Shown here: positions 35,088 to 45,957 of the stretch, in pieces
Layout of the letters: each line of letters starts with the position of its first letter
Numbering within the stretch: position 1 is the stretch's first letter
Assembly: GCF_900116705.1 (NCBI RefSeq)
Contig: NZ_FPBP01000012.1
Span: 50,406 to 114,405, forward strand
DNA from: Halomonas korlensis
Lineage (GTDB): Bacteria > Pseudomonadota > Gammaproteobacteria > Pseudomonadales > Halomonadaceae
Direction: 5' to 3'
DNA: 64,000 bases
The notes under the pieces: generated by a model
The model's database searches: none
Told to the model about the DNA's origin: nothing
What the model saw: the letters and a program-made list of their open reading frames with translations, nothing else
Made by a program: the position numbers and the translations under genes

Positions 35088-35792
35088 TCAAATGGCGGAT
35101 ACCAGGCCTCGTTGGGCCAGCAACTCCGTCAGCCGATCTACCACTTCCGGTATCGTCAGGCGCGTGGTGTCAAGCGTGATGGCATCTTGTGCCGGCTTGA
35201 GCGGGGCCACGCTGCGCTGCATGTCGCGTGCATCGCGCGCCTGAATCTCCTCTAAAAGACTCGATAGACTAGCATCGACCCCCGCCTCCTGCAACTGGAG
35301 GTGGCGCCTGTGGGCACGCTCCTCGGCCGAGGCGGTAAGGAAGATCTTGAGGGGCGCGTCGGTGAACACCACGGTACCCATGTCACGGCCGTCGGCGACC
35401 AGCCCCGGCGGTTGTCGAAAGTCGCGCTGGCGCTGCAGGAGCGCCTGGCGCACCGCGGGCAAGGCGGCGACTTGTGAGGCGGCATCGCCCACCTGCTCGG
35501 TACGAATCGCCGCGGAGACATCATCCCCTTCCAGCAGCACGGCGGTGGTCGGTTTCTCGGCGACGAATACCACATCGAGATTGGCCGCCCGCTCTGCAAG
35601 GCCCGCTTCGTCATCGAGTGGCGTGGCGTGCCGGGCCGCCGCCAGCGCCGTCAGCCGGTAGAGCGCGCCGCTGTCCAGCAGGTGCCAGCCCAGGCGCTCG
35701 GCGACCAGGCGGCTGATGGTGCCCTTGCCGGCTCCGCCAGGGCCGTCGATGGTGAGCACCGGCGCAGCGGCCGGCGTGGCTGACTGGCTCAT
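35088..35792 (-). CDS. cmk: Cytidylate kinase
   Basis: A 234-aa kinase phosphorylating CMP and dCMP. The P-loop is [13 protein letters not shown], and [20 protein letters not shown] is typical of the family. Its ATG overlaps the aroA stop by 4 bp. The order tyrA/aroA-cmk-rpsA is common in gammaproteobacteria. Confidence 0.96.
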   Translation of the reverse strand: MSQSATPAAAPVLTIDGPGGAGKGTISRLVAERLGWHLLDSGALYRLTALAAARHATPLDDEAGLAERAANLDVVFVAEKPTTAVLLEGDDVSAAIRTEQVGDAASQVAALPAVRQALLQRQRDFRQPPGLVADGRDMGTVVFTDAPLKIFLTASAEERAHRRHLQLQEAGVDASLSSLLEEIQARDARDMQRSVAPLKPAQDAITLDTTRLTIPEVVDRLTELLAQRGLVSAI

Positions 35793-38071
35793 GCGTCCTC
35801 CCCGCTGCCCGCCTCTTCTTCCAGATTAAGGCCGACCTGACGGGCAAGCTCGGTGAAGCCCGGAAAGGACGTCGCCACATTGGCGCAGTCGTCGATGACG
35901 ATTTCCTCGGCGGCGCGCAGCCCGGCAATGGCAAACGACATGGCGATACGATGATCGCCCAGGCTGTCGATACGCCCGCCGCTGTAGTTGTGACCTTCGA
36001 GACGGCCTCCCCCTACGATATCGATGCCATCCTCTAGCAGCACATGCTCGACGCCGAGGGTGGCCAGGCCGTTGGCCATGGCCTGAAGCCGGTCGGACTC
36101 CTTGATGCGCAGTTCCTCGGCGCCGCGTAGACGGGTGATGCCTTCGGCATTGGCGGCGGCAATGAACAGCGCCGGAAACTCGTCGATGGCCAGCGGCACC
36201 TGAGCGAGGGGAATGTCGATGCCGTGGAGCGGTGCGTAGCGGATATGCAGATCGGCCACGGGCTCACCGCCGACCTCGTGCGCGTTCTCCAGGCGCAGGT
36301 CGGCACCCATCAGCTTGAGGATATTGATCACGCCGATGCGGGTGGGGTTGATGCCTACATGCTCGAGCAGCAGATCCGAGCCCGGCGTGATGGCGGCGGC
36401 GACCAGAAAGAAGGTGGCCGAGGAGATATCCGAGGGCACGTCGATCGGGCCGGCGGTGAGCGTGCCGCCACCCTTGAGCCAGCAGGTATCGCCCTCGCGG
36501 TGCACCTCATAGCCGAAGCCTTGGAGCATGCGCTCGGTGTGGTCGCGGGTCGGGGCCGGCTCGCGCACCCGCGTCTGGCCTTCGGCATAAAGGCCGGCAA
36601 GCAGCAGGCAGGACTTCACCTGGGCGCTGGCCATCGGCATGTCGTAGTCGAGGCCGGTGAGCTTGCGCCCGCCCTTGATCTTCAGCGGCGGACGCCCGCC
36701 CTCGGCGGTATCGATCTCGGCGCCCATCGCTCGCAGGGGATCGGCCACCCGCCCCATCGGGCGCTTGGTCAGCGAGGCGTCGCCGGTGAGCTCGGTATCG
36801 AAGGCTTGCCCGGCCAGCAGCCCGGAGAACAGGCGCATCGCGGTGCCGGCGTTGCCCACATAAAGCGGCCCGGAGGGCGCCTTCAGGCCATGCATGCCGA
36901 CGCCATGGACGGTTACCCGCCCCTGGTGCGGCCCTTCGATGGCCACGCCCATTTCGCGAAAGGCCTGCAGGGTAGCGAGGCTATCCTCGCCCTCGAGAAA
37001 ACCTTTCACCTCGGTGACGCCCTCGGCGAGTGCGCCGAGCATGATCGAGCGATGGGAGATCGACTTGTCGCCGGGAACGCGGATGCGCCCTGTCACGCCG
37101 CCGCCGGGACCGACCCGGTAGCGCAGTTTGCCGTGTTGTTGCATCTGGTATTCCGCCTGATAACTGGTCTGGTTGAGCAGGGAGTCGAAGTAGTGTCGCG
37201 CGTGGCTGGCACGATCGAAAGTCGCGAGCATGGCATCGCCGTCTCCGGCCTCGATCGCACGTCGCAACCTGGCCACGCCGGCCTCGAAGTCGTCAAGCGA
37301 AGCGAGAACGGCGTCGCGATTGGCGATAAAGATGTCGCGCCACATCACCGGGTCGCTGCCGGCGATGCGCGTGAAATCGCGAAACCCGCCGGCGGCATAA
37401 CGAAAGATATCCAGGCGCTGGTCCTGGCGTGCCAGCGTATCCACCAGCGAGAAGGCCAGCAGGTGCGGCAGGTGGCTGGTGCGCGCGAGCACCTGGTCGT
37501 GGCGCGCCACGTCCATTTCCAGCACCTCGGCGTCGCAGGCTTCCCAGAGGGCGCGCACCCGCGCCAGCGCCGCCGGGTCGGTATCGGCATCCGGCGTGAG
37601 AATAACCTTGTGATGGGCATAGAGCCGCGGATTGGCCGTCGCCACGCCACTCTTCTCGGACCCGGCGATCGGATGACCGAGCACCAGGTTGGCAGGCAGG
37701 CCGCCAAACACGGCAACGGCACAGTCGCGAATGGCGGCCTTGGTACTGCCGACGTCGGTGATCACCACGTTGCTGGCGGCGCGATCCAGCACGCCGGCCA
37801 GCTCGGTCATGACCGACTGCATGGCCAGCACCGGGACCGCCAGCACGATCATCGACGCTCCCTCGACCAGCGGCGCCAACTGCGTATCGCCGCCGTCGAT
37901 CAGCCCCATCTCGATGCCTCGGGTGATCTCGGTGGCGTCGGGGTCACAAGAAAGGATGGTACCTCGGAAGCCGACGGCTCTGAGGGCCGCGGCGAGCGAG
38001 CCGCCGATCAGTCCCAGCCCGACGATCAGGATGCGCGTCTCGCTCAGCGGCCGGTTCACCATCACCGCCAT
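35789..38071 (-). CDS. tyrA-aroA: Fused prephenate dehydrogenase / EPSP synthase
   Basis: A 760-aa bifunctional enzyme for aromatic amino acid synthesis. Residues about 1-310 are prephenate dehydrogenase (NAD site [25 protein letters not shown]). From about 325 onward it is EPSP synthase ([53 protein letters not shown]). The start at 38071 lies right after the pheA stop; a second ATG three codons in is possible. The fusion is known in Pseudomonas and Halomonas relatives. It lies in a serC-pheA-tyrA/aroA-cmk operon. Confidence 0.95.
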   Translation of the reverse strand: MAVMVNRPLSETRILIVGLGLIGGSLAAALRAVGFRGTILSCDPDATEITRGIEMGLIDGGDTQLAPLVEGASMIVLAVPVLAMQSVMTELAGVLDRAASNVVITDVGSTKAAIRDCAVAVFGGLPANLVLGHPIAGSEKSGVATANPRLYAHHKVILTPDADTDPAALARVRALWEACDAEVLEMDVARHDQVLARTSHLPHLLAFSLVDTLARQDQRLDIFRYAAGGFRDFTRIAGSDPVMWRDIFIANRDAVLASLDDFEAGVARLRRAIEAGDGDAMLATFDRASHARHYFDSLLNQTSYQAEYQMQQHGKLRYRVGPGGGVTGRIRVPGDKSISHRSIMLGALAEGVTEVKGFLEGEDSLATLQAFREMGVAIEGPHQGRVTVHGVGMHGLKAPSGPLYVGNAGTAMRLFSGLLAGQAFDTELTGDASLTKRPMGRVADPLRAMGAEIDTAEGGRPPLKIKGGRKLTGLDYDMPMASAQVKSCLLLAGLYAEGQTRVREPAPTRDHTERMLQGFGYEVHREGDTCWLKGGGTLTAGPIDVPSDISSATFFLVAAAITPGSDLLLEHVGINPTRIGVINILKLMGADLRLENAHEVGGEPVADLHIRYAPLHGIDIPLAQVPLAIDEFPALFIAAANAEGITRLRGAEELRIKESDRLQAMANGLATLGVEHVLLEDGIDIVGGGRLEGHNYSGGRIDSLGDHRIAMSFAIAGLRAAEEIVIDDCANVATSFPGFTELARQVGLNLEEEAGSGEDA

Positions 38072-38073
38072 GC

Positions 38074-39165
38074 CTAGAGCACGCCCATGGGATAGGACCC
38101 CAGCACCTTGAGCTCGGCGGCGCGCAGCCGGACCTCGTCGAGCACGGCGGTGACCCGCGGCTCGTCGCGGTGGCCCTTGAAGTCGATGAAGAAGACGTAA
38201 TTCCAGACGCCGCTGCGCGACGGCCGGGTTTCCAGACGCGTCAGGTCGATCTGGTGGCGGTGGAAGGGTTCGAGCAGGTCGTGCAGGGCGCCGGGCTGGT
38301 TGCGCATCGCCACCACCACGGAAGTCTTGTCCTCGCCGGACATCGGCACCTCGTGACTGCCGATGATCAGAAAGCGTGTGGAGTTGTCCGGCCGGTCCTC
38401 GATCTTCTCGGCGAGCCGCGTCAGGCCGTAGAGCTTGGCGGCCATGTCGCCGGCAATCGCGGCGCTGTGCCACTCGGTCTTGACCAGCCGCGCGGCCTCG
38501 GCGTTGGACGAGACCGGCACGCGCTCGGCGTGGGGAAAATGCGCGTCGAGCCACTTGCGGCACTGGGCAAACGACTGGGGATGCGAATAAATCCGCGAGA
38601 CCTTGTCGCGACGCGTGGTTTCACCCACCAGCAGGTGATGATGGATACGCAGCACCACCTCGCCGGAAATGCGCAGCGACGAATCCATGAAGGAGTCGAG
38701 CGTGTGGTTGATCACGCCCTCGGTGGAGTTTTCCACCGGCACTACGCCATAGTTGACGGCGCCGGCCTCGACCTCGCGAAACACCTCGTCGATCGCCGCC
38801 ATGGGCAGGCTCACGGCGCTCTCGCCGAAGTGCTTGAGCGTTGCCTGCTGGGTAAAGGTGCCCTCGGGCCCCAGATAGGCGACCTTGATCGGCTGCTCAA
38901 GTGCCAGGCAGGCCGACATGATCTCGCGAAACAGCCGCGCCATTTCTTCGCTGTCCAGCGGTCCCTGGTTGAGGGCCATGATTCGGCGCAGCACCTGGGC
39001 CTCGCGTTCGGGCCGGTAGAAGGCCGCGTCGGGGTCACGCTCGGTCTTGATCTCGGCGACCTGCTGGGCGCAGGTGGCGCGCTCGCTGATCAGGCGCATG
39101 ATGTCGAGGTCCAGCTCGTCGATGCGCTTTCTCAATTCCTCGAGATCCCTGGGGGTGTCGGACAT
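38074..39165 (-). CDS. pheA: Chorismate mutase / prephenate dehydratase
   Basis: A 363-aa bifunctional phenylalanine-pathway enzyme. The chorismate mutase domain is residues 1-90 (LRKRIDELDLDIMRLISERA). The dehydratase domain follows (YLGPEGTFTQQA, VPVENSTEGVINHTLDSFMD, TRFLIIGS). A C-terminal ACT domain (GALHDLLEPFHRHQIDLTRL, ETRPSRSG) gives phenylalanine feedback control. Three bases separate its start from the serC stop and its stop from tyrA. Confidence 0.96.
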   Translation of the reverse strand: MSDTPRDLEELRKRIDELDLDIMRLISERATCAQQVAEIKTERDPDAAFYRPEREAQVLRRIMALNQGPLDSEEMARLFREIMSACLALEQPIKVAYLGPEGTFTQQATLKHFGESAVSLPMAAIDEVFREVEAGAVNYGVVPVENSTEGVINHTLDSFMDSSLRISGEVVLRIHHHLLVGETTRRDKVSRIYSHPQSFAQCRKWLDAHFPHAERVPVSSNAEAARLVKTEWHSAAIAGDMAAKLYGLTRLAEKIEDRPDNSTRFLIIGSHEVPMSGEDKTSVVVAMRNQPGALHDLLEPFHRHQIDLTRLETRPSRSGVWNYVFFIDFKGHRDEPRVTAVLDEVRLRAAELKVLGSYPMGVL

Positions 39166-39168
39166 GGG

Positions 39169-40272
39169 TTATCCCCTGCGTTGTTCGAAATCGGCCATGA
39201 AGGCGATCAAGGCGTCCACGGCGGCCTCGGGCACGGCATTGTAGAGGCTGGCGCGCATGCCGCCGACGCTGCGGTGACCCTTGAGGTTGAGCAGCCCCGC
39301 CGCGTCGGCTTCGGCCAGAAACGGCTTGTCAAGTCGCTCATCGGCGAGCACGAACGGCACGTTCATGCGCGAGCGATTGCGCAGCGCGATGGGGTTGGCG
39401 TAGAGCTCGCTGCTGTCGATGGCCGCATAGAGCTTGGCCGCCTTGCGGTCGTTGATGGCGTTCATCGCCGCCAGGCCGCCGATGTCGTGCTTGAGCCACT
39501 GGAACACCAGCCCGGCCAGGTACCAGCTGTAGGTAGCTGGCGTGTTAATCATCGAGCCGGCATCCGCCAGGGCCCGGTAATCGAACAGGCTCGGCATGTC
39601 GGGGCGCGCACGGTCGAGCAGGTCCTCGCGTACGATGACCACCACCAGCCCCGCCGGGCCGATATTCTTCTGCGCGCCGGCGTAGATGATCCCGAATTTC
39701 GACACGTCCAACGGCCCCGACAGAATGCTCGAGGACATGTCGCAGACCAGCGGCACTTCGCCGCCATCGGGCCGAACCGCCTCGGGTACAAAGTCGAATT
39801 CGAGCCCGCCGATGGTCTCGTTGGCAGTGTAGTGCAGGTAGGCGGCGTCTTCTGTCAGCACGATGTCGTCCGGTCGCGGCACGGCGCTATGGCCGTTGGC
39901 CTCGCTGCTCGCGACGACCGGGGCGTCGCCGAACAGATGGCGCGCCTCGGCAACGGCCTTGCTGCCCCAGATGCCGGTATGCAGGAAGTTGGCGCGACCG
40001 CCGCGGCCCAGCAGGTTGTAGGGCACCGCGGCAAACTGCAGGGTGGCGCCGCCCTGGGTGAACAGCACCCGGTAGTGGTCGGGAATGGCCAGCAGCTCGC
40101 GCAGGTCCGCCTCGGCCTGCCGGGCGATGGCGACATACTCGGGCGCCCGGTGGCTCATCTCCATGACCGACAGGCCGTGGCCGCGATAATCGAGCATCTC
40201 GTCGCGTGCACGTTCCAGCACCGCGGCGGGCAGCGCCGCTGGGCCGGCGCAGAAGTTGTAATGGCGTGTCAT
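39169..40272 (-). CDS. serC: Phosphoserine aminotransferase
   Basis: A 367-aa PLP enzyme making phosphoserine and also used in pyridoxal phosphate synthesis. It begins with the family pattern NFCAGPAALPAAVLERA; the PLP lysine is in IIYAGAQKNIGPAGL, and SVGGMRASLYNA is near the C-terminus. It is 18 bp after gyrA and starts the aromatic/serine gene set, the common gyrA-serC-pheA order. Confidence 0.96.
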   Translation of the reverse strand: MTRHYNFCAGPAALPAAVLERARDEMLDYRGHGLSVMEMSHRAPEYVAIARQAEADLRELLAIPDHYRVLFTQGGATLQFAAVPYNLLGRGGRANFLHTGIWGSKAVAEARHLFGDAPVVASSEANGHSAVPRPDDIVLTEDAAYLHYTANETIGGLEFDFVPEAVRPDGGEVPLVCDMSSSILSGPLDVSKFGIIYAGAQKNIGPAGLVVVIVREDLLDRARPDMPSLFDYRALADAGSMINTPATYSWYLAGLVFQWLKHDIGGLAAMNAINDRKAAKLYAAIDSSELYANPIALRNRSRMNVPFVLADERLDKPFLAEADAAGLLNLKGHRSVGGMRASLYNAVPEAAVDALIAFMADFEQRRG

Positions 40273-40289
40273 CAGCGTGGCATTCCGAT

Positions 40290-43022
40290 TCAGGAGGCGT
40301 CGTTATCGTCGTCGTGGCCGTCGGCGCTTTCTGGCGCGTCCGCGTCACCGATCACATCGCCGGCCTCCATCTCAACGGACTCCTCCAGCTCGGCGACATC
40401 CTCCAGCTCATCGATCCGCACGGTCTTGACCAGTTTCTCTTCCTTGCCTAGACGAATCAGCATCACCCCCTGGGTGTTGCGCGAGGTGATCGAGACCTCC
40501 TCGACGCGGGTGCGCACCAGCGTGCCACGGTCGGTGATCAGCATCATCTCGTCGTTGGAGTAGACCTGCATGGCGGCGACCAATGCGCCGTTGCGCTCGC
40601 TGGTCTGCATGGCGATCACGCCCTGGCCACCGCGACCACGCAGCGGGAATTCCTCGAGACGCGTGCGCTTGCCGTAGCCGTTCTCGCTGGCGGTAAGGAT
40701 ATAGATCTGGCCACCGTTGCCGTTTTCTCCCGCCGTCGTCAGACCTTCGCCCGCTTCGCTGCGGGTATCGACGTCGGCCTCGGCATCGATCTGCTGGCTC
40801 TGCGGGATGATCAGGCTGATCACCTCGGCCTTGCCCAACAGGCGCATGCCGCGCACGCCGCGCGCGGTGCGGCCCATGGCGCGGACATTGCCTTCCTCGA
40901 AGCGGATCGCCTTGCCGTTGGACGACAGCAGCATGACGTGATCGCTGCCGGAGGTGATCGCCGCGCCCACCAGGCGGTCGCCCTCGTCGAGGTCGATGGC
41001 GATCAGGCCCACGCTGCGCGGCCGCGAGAACTGCTCGAGGCTGGTGCGCTTGACGGTGCCGCTGGCGGTGGCGAAGAAGATGTAGCACTCCGGGTCGTAA
41101 TCACGCACCGGCAGGATTGCATTGATGTCCTCGCCTTCATCCAGCGGCAGCATGTTGACCAGCGGCTTGCCGCGCGAGCCGCGGCTGGCGTTGGGCATTT
41201 CATAGACCTTGAGCCAGTAGACCTTGCCGCGGTTGGAGAACAGCAGAATGGTGTCGTGCGTCGAGGCCACCAGCAGGTGTTCGATGACGTCCTCGTCCTT
41301 CATTGCCGTCGCCGACTTGCCGCGTCCACCACGCCGCTGGGCCTGATAATCGGAGAGCGGCTGGGTCTTGGCATAACCGGAGCGCGACACCGTGACCACC
41401 ATGTCTTCCTCGGCGATCAGGTCTTCCATCGAGAGGTCGAGGTGGCTGGCCTGGATCTCGGTCTTGCGCGGGTTGGCGAACTGGTCGCGCACCGCTTCGA
41501 GCTCCTCGCGGATCACCTCCAGCAGGCGGTCAGGGGAGGCCAGAATCTCGCTCAGCTCGGCGATCTTTTCCAGAATCGACAGGTATTCGTTGAGCAGCTT
41601 CTCGGTTTCGAGACCGGTCAGGCGGTGCAGGCGCAGCTCGAGGATGGCCTGGGCCTGGGCCGGCGAGAGGCGGTATTCGCGGCCGGCCGTGTCGAGGCCG
41701 AAGCCCTCCTCGAGATCCTCGGGCTTGCAGGAGGTGGCGCCGGCGCGCTCGAGCATCTGGGTGACCTGGCCCGGTTGCCAGCTTCTGGCCAGCAGTTTTT
41801 CCTTGGCTTCGGCGGCCGAGGGCGAGGCCTTGATCAGCTCGATCACCTCGTCGATGTTGGAGATCGCGACGGCCAGACCTTCGAGCAGGTGGCCGCGCTC
41901 GCGCGCCTTCCTGAGCTCGAAGAGCGTCCGGCGGGTGACGACTTCGCGGCGGTGGCGAATGAAGGCCTCGAGGATCTCCTTGATGTTCATGGTGCGCGGC
42001 TGGCCATCGGCCAGGGCCACCATGTTGATGCCGAAGACGTTCTGCAGCTGGGTCTGGGCGAAGAGGTTGTTGACCACCACGTCGCCGCTTTCGCCGCGCT
42101 TGACCTCGATCACCACGCGCAGGCCGTCCTTGTCGGATTCATCGCGCAGCTCGGCGATGCCCTCGATCTTCTTCTCCTTGACCAGCTCGGCGATCTTCTC
42201 GATCAAGCGCGCCTTGTTCACCTGATACGGCAGCTCGGAGATGATGATGTGGTCACGACCGGTCTTGTCATCATGCTCGATGGTGTGGCGCGAGCGGATA
42301 TAAATGCGGCCACGCCCGGTGCGATAGGCCTCGAGGATGCCGGCGCGGCCGTTGATGATCGCCCCGGTGGGAAAGTCCGGCCCGGTGATGTACTCCATCA
42401 GGTCGTCGACGGTCAGGGTGTAGTCGTCGATCAGCGCCAGGCAGCCATTGATGATCTCGCCCATGTTGTGCGGCGGAATATTGGTCGCCATGCCCACGGC
42501 GATGCCCGAGGAGCCGTTGATCAGCAGGTTGGGCACCTTGGTCGGCAGCACGTCGGGAATCCGCTCGGTGCCGTCGTAGTTGTCGACCCAGTCGACGGTG
42601 TCCTTTTCGAGGTCGGCGAGCAGCTCGTGGGCCAGCCGCGACATGCGAATCTCGGTGTAACGCATGGCGGCGGCGTTGTCGCCGTCGATGGAACCGAAGT
42701 TGCCCTGGCCGTCGACCAGCACGTGGCGCATGGAGAAATCCTGGGCCATGCGCACGATGGTGTCATAGACGGCGCTATCACCATGGGGGTGATACTTACC
42801 GATCACATCGCCCACCACGCGGGCCGACTTCTTGTACGGTTTGTTCCAGTCGTTGCTCAGTTCGTGCATGGCAAACAGCACGCGCCGATGCACCGGCTTG
42901 AGTCCGTCGCGCACATCCGGCAGCGCACGGCCGATGATCACACTCATCGCGTAATCGAGGTACGACTGCTTGAGTTCGTCCTCGATGTTGACTGGCATAA
43001 TCTCTCTGGCGATGTCACCCAT
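40290..43022 (-). CDS. gyrA: DNA gyrase subunit A
   Basis: A 910-aa type II topoisomerase subunit that cuts and rejoins DNA while introducing negative supercoils. The start at 43022 (MGDIAREI) is supported by AAGGA upstream. The catalytic Tyr lies in [11 protein letters not shown]. The quinolone region reads [17 protein letters not shown] with Ser and Asp at the positions matching E. coli Ser83 and Asp87, i.e. the susceptible form. C-terminal beta-pinwheel motifs include the GyrA box QRRGGRGKS. GyrA is the target of the CcdB toxin encoded at 22989-23306. Confidence 0.97.
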   Translation of the reverse strand: MGDIAREIMPVNIEDELKQSYLDYAMSVIIGRALPDVRDGLKPVHRRVLFAMHELSNDWNKPYKKSARVVGDVIGKYHPHGDSAVYDTIVRMAQDFSMRHVLVDGQGNFGSIDGDNAAAMRYTEIRMSRLAHELLADLEKDTVDWVDNYDGTERIPDVLPTKVPNLLINGSSGIAVGMATNIPPHNMGEIINGCLALIDDYTLTVDDLMEYITGPDFPTGAIINGRAGILEAYRTGRGRIYIRSRHTIEHDDKTGRDHIIISELPYQVNKARLIEKIAELVKEKKIEGIAELRDESDKDGLRVVIEVKRGESGDVVVNNLFAQTQLQNVFGINMVALADGQPRTMNIKEILEAFIRHRREVVTRRTLFELRKARERGHLLEGLAVAISNIDEVIELIKASPSAAEAKEKLLARSWQPGQVTQMLERAGATSCKPEDLEEGFGLDTAGREYRLSPAQAQAILELRLHRLTGLETEKLLNEYLSILEKIAELSEILASPDRLLEVIREELEAVRDQFANPRKTEIQASHLDLSMEDLIAEEDMVVTVSRSGYAKTQPLSDYQAQRRGGRGKSATAMKDEDVIEHLLVASTHDTILLFSNRGKVYWLKVYEMPNASRGSRGKPLVNMLPLDEGEDINAILPVRDYDPECYIFFATASGTVKRTSLEQFSRPRSVGLIAIDLDEGDRLVGAAITSGSDHVMLLSSNGKAIRFEEGNVRAMGRTARGVRGMRLLGKAEVISLIIPQSQQIDAEADVDTRSEAGEGLTTAGENGNGGQIYILTASENGYGKRTRLEEFPLRGRGGQGVIAMQTSERNGALVAAMQVYSNDEMMLITDRGTLVRTRVEEVSITSRNTQGVMLIRLGKEEKLVKTVRIDELEDVAELEESVEMEAGDVIGDADAPESADGHDDDNDAS

Positions 43023-43207
43023 GGGTCGTCGAATCCTTTGCACTGCAACGAGTTGGCACTAACGTCCGGCATCGCCGGAGGCGCCACAACAGCCGCACAT
43101 CATACCATCTGGCGGCGCTAAAGGCAGCTCGGGAAACACCCGACTCGACTGGCACCCGCCTGCTCCTTTGGCCATAATGTGCCTCCTTTTCGCTCGAGAA
43201 ATGCTCC

Positions 43208-44140
43208 ATGTGGTTCAAGCACTTGCACCTTTACCGCCTGCACGAGGCCCCGCAGCTCGATGCCGACACCCTGGAACAGGCGCTGGACGCCCTGGCCGCA
43301 CGCCCGCTGGGCGGCAGCGAACCGCGCCGCCTGGGCTGGTGCGTACCGGCCGGCCGCGCCGGCACCCAGCGACTGCACGAACTGCAGGGCCAGCGGTTGA
43401 TGACGGCACTCCGCCAGGAACGCCTGCTGCCAACGGCGGTGGTCAAGGAGGAAGTCGAGGAGCGCGCCGCCGACCTGGAAACCCGCGAAGGACGCAAGCT
43501 AAGACGCCAGGAAAAGCTCGCCATCAAGGAGCAGGTCGTCGAGGAACTCCTGCCGCAGGCGTTCATACGCAGCCAGAAGGTCGATTTGTGGTGGGATTCA
43601 CGTCACGACCTGATCGGCGTGAACGCGAGCTCCCGCAAACGCGCCGAGGAAGTGCTGGATCTGCTGCGCGAAACGCTGGGCAGTCTCAAGGTCACCCCCT
43701 TGTCCAGCCAGACCCTGCCGATGCGCGCAATGACCACCTGGCTGACCGACCCGGCCTCGCGGCCCGCCGATCTGGTACTGGGCGACCAGGTGGAACTCAA
43801 GGCCAAGGGCGATGATGGCGTGCTGCGCGCCCGCCAGGTGGACCTGGACAGCGACGAGATCCAGCAGCTGCTGGCAAGCGGCCGTCAGGCGAGCAAGCTG
43901 GCTCTGGAGATCGAGGGCCGGCTAAGCTTCGTCATGCATGATGATCTCGCCATCAAGTCGCTGCGCTTCGGTGATGCGCTGATCGACGAGGCCAATGCCT
44001 CCGATGACGGCGACGACGCCCTGGTCAGGCTGGAGACCGACTTCGTGCTGATGGCGCAGGCGCTCGGTGAGAGCATCGAGCGCCTCATCGAGTGGTTGGG
44101 TGGCGAAGCGGGTGTGCAGCGTGATGCCCTGTCGGCATGA
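43208..44140 (+). CDS. rdgC: Recombination-associated protein RdgC
   Basis: A 310-aa ring-forming DNA-binding protein that limits RecA access to DNA. The N-terminus MWFKHLHLYRLHEAP, then KRAEEVLDLLRETLGSL and VRLETDFVLMAQALGESIE near the C-terminus, fit the family, as does the length. It is divergent from gyrA across 185 bp. It overlaps the following acyltransferase by 4 bp. Confidence 0.95.
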   Translation: MWFKHLHLYRLHEAPQLDADTLEQALDALAARPLGGSEPRRLGWCVPAGRAGTQRLHELQGQRLMTALRQERLLPTAVVKEEVEERAADLETREGRKLRRQEKLAIKEQVVEELLPQAFIRSQKVDLWWDSRHDLIGVNASSRKRAEEVLDLLRETLGSLKVTPLSSQTLPMRAMTTWLTDPASRPADLVLGDQVELKAKGDDGVLRARQVDLDSDEIQQLLASGRQASKLALEIEGRLSFVMHDDLAIKSLRFGDALIDEANASDDGDDALVRLETDFVLMAQALGESIERLIEWLGGEAGVQRDALSA

Positions 44141-45408
44141 CCTCTTCCCGCAGCGAACTAAACGACCCCCATGCGCTGACCGATACCCAAGACGATACTC
44201 AAGACGATATACAAGATAATAGTGGTATGACCGAAACCGATAACGACAATACCGCGATGCAGGATGTGGATCCGTGGGCCGGCATTCGTCCCTACCAGGA
44301 CGATGAGGTCGCCGAGGTGCTTTCGCGGCTTTCGCATGACACTGAGCTTCTGACGGCGCTGACGCGTTTTCGCCTGCCGCGTCTCTCGCGCTACCTGCCG
44401 GGCCTGTCGCGTACGCTGGCCAGTATCGCCATTCGTCGTGAAGTCCGCGACGTCACCAGCGTGCATGACTTTCAGATGCGCCTGGCCAATTACATGCAAC
44501 GCATGATTCGCACCAGCACCGATGAGTTCCGCGTCGAGGGGCTCGACGCACTCGACCCCGATACCGCTTACCTGTTTATCGGCAATCACCGCGACATCTC
44601 GCTCGACCCGGCCTTCGTGAACTTCGCGCTCTACCAGGCCGGACGCGACACGGTGCGCATCGCCATCGGCGACAACCTGCTCAAGAAGCCCTACGTCACC
44701 GATCTGATGCGGCTCAACAAGAGCTTCATTGTCCCGCGCAGCGCGCGGGGCAAGCGCGCCATGCTGGCCGCCTACCAGCAGCTCTCCGGCTATATCCGTC
44801 ACTCGATTCTCGAGGACAATCACTCGATCTGGATGGCCCAGCGCGAGGGCCGTGCCAAGGATGGCATCGACCGTACCGACCCGGCCATTCTCAAGATGAT
44901 GACCATGGCGCGCCGCAGCCGGGAGCGCGACGTATCGATCGGCGAGGCGATCCATGAACTGCGTCTGGTGCCGGTGTCGATCAGCTACGAATACGACCCT
45001 TGCGACATCCAGAAGGCCCGCGAGCTGCATGCCCTCCACACCAGCGGCAACTATGCCAAGAGCCAGTTCGAGGACATCCAGTCGATCGTCACCGGCATCA
45101 CCGGCGCCAAGGGGCGGGTCAAGCTGCGTTTCGGGACGCCGCTTGGCGCCGAATTCAGCAGCACCAACGAGGTTGCCGCGGAGATCGACCGCCAGGTATT
45201 GAGCGGCTATCACCTTTTCCCCAGCCATTACCTGGCGCTCGAGGCGCTGGGCGATGCCCCCGAGCTGCTCGATCTTTCCGAGGTGTCCGCTGCCGATCGC
45301 TCGCGTTTTCGCGCGCGCCTTCAAGAAGTACCCACCGAGCTTCGCGATTGGTGGCTGGCCCAATATGCCAATCCGGTGCGCAGCAAGGCGGGACGGTTAC
45401 CCAGCTAG
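44137..45408 (+). CDS. PlsC-type glycerol acyltransferase
   Basis: A 423-aa membrane-associated acyltransferase of the 1-acylglycerol-3-phosphate acyltransferase superfamily. The catalytic HX4D motif is NHRDISLDP, followed by FIVPRSARGKRAML and SIWMAQREGRAKDG for substrate binding. The first 45 residues are acidic with a TQDD-type repeat and lie outside the domain; a start at 44227 (MTETDND) is an alternative. The first ATG overlaps the rdgC stop (ATGA). Probably makes phosphatidic acid or a related lipid. Confidence 0.87.
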   Translation: MTSSRSELNDPHALTDTQDDTQDDIQDNSGMTETDNDNTAMQDVDPWAGIRPYQDDEVAEVLSRLSHDTELLTALTRFRLPRLSRYLPGLSRTLASIAIRREVRDVTSVHDFQMRLANYMQRMIRTSTDEFRVEGLDALDPDTAYLFIGNHRDISLDPAFVNFALYQAGRDTVRIAIGDNLLKKPYVTDLMRLNKSFIVPRSARGKRAMLAAYQQLSGYIRHSILEDNHSIWMAQREGRAKDGIDRTDPAILKMMTMARRSRERDVSIGEAIHELRLVPVSISYEYDPCDIQKARELHALHTSGNYAKSQFEDIQSIVTGITGAKGRVKLRFGTPLGAEFSSTNEVAAEIDRQVLSGYHLFPSHYLALEALGDAPELLDLSEVSAADRSRFRARLQEVPTELRDWWLAQYANPVRSKAGRLPS

Positions 45409-45569
45409 CCCCGGGGGCGGCCAGCCCTTGCGACGCCAACGCTGGCTCGAAGCGCCGGGCCGTGAATTCATCACCAGCACGCCTTCTGTCTCGCAAAGCA
45501 GTCCGTCGTGCAAAAGTGCTATCGTCTATTCACGACGAAACACACCATCGCGACGCCAAGGAGACCGCC

Positions 45570-45851
45570 ATGTCCTCATCGGAAATCCAGAAAACGCGGA
45601 TCATTCACGAGTTGCAGGGTTTCATCAGGAAGTTGCTGCAGGACCCGAAGATCCTCGAACAGTCGCTCGACATCGCCCGTCGTCATTTATCGGAAGGCAG
45701 CCGAGAAGGCGCCATGGCGAGGATCGCCAACGAGATCTCCGACACCACCAGCGTGCACATCCCCGAAGACCCGGCAGAGCATTCCGAGGCCGACAAGCTT
45801 TTCCTCCAGGTGCTCAAGGAGGTGATCGACGAGGAGCAGGCGCTCTACTGA
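45570..45851 (+). CDS. Small hypothetical protein
   Basis: A 93-aa acidic, mostly helical soluble protein ([52 protein letters not shown]). The start at 45570 has AAGGAG seven bases upstream. I do not recognise the family. It sits alone between the acyltransferase and metG on the same strand, with about 160 bp and 106 bp gaps, so probably has its own promoter. Confidence 0.65.
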   Translation: MSSSEIQKTRIIHELQGFIRKLLQDPKILEQSLDIARRHLSEGSREGAMARIANEISDTTSVHIPEDPAEHSEADKLFLQVLKEVIDEEQALY

Positions 45852-45957
45852 CAGAACTGGCAGACGCCCACCAGGACCCGCGCGGGCAGCGGATGCAGGC
45901 GAGGCCGAAGATAGCTACAATTGTTGGTCTGATTTTCTTGGGAATTCCATCGCCGAC

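Noticed and set aside
33225..43121. Very long open frames on the plus strand opposite rpsA, tyrA-aroA, pheA/serC and gyrA (up to about 800 codons)
   Set aside because: They lie exactly antisense to conserved genes, have no recognisable domains and arise from the GC-rich third codon positions.
44163..44215. TQDD-type repeat at the start of the acyltransferase as a functional motif
   Set aside because: It is a short low-complexity acidic stretch that may even lie before the true start at 44227.
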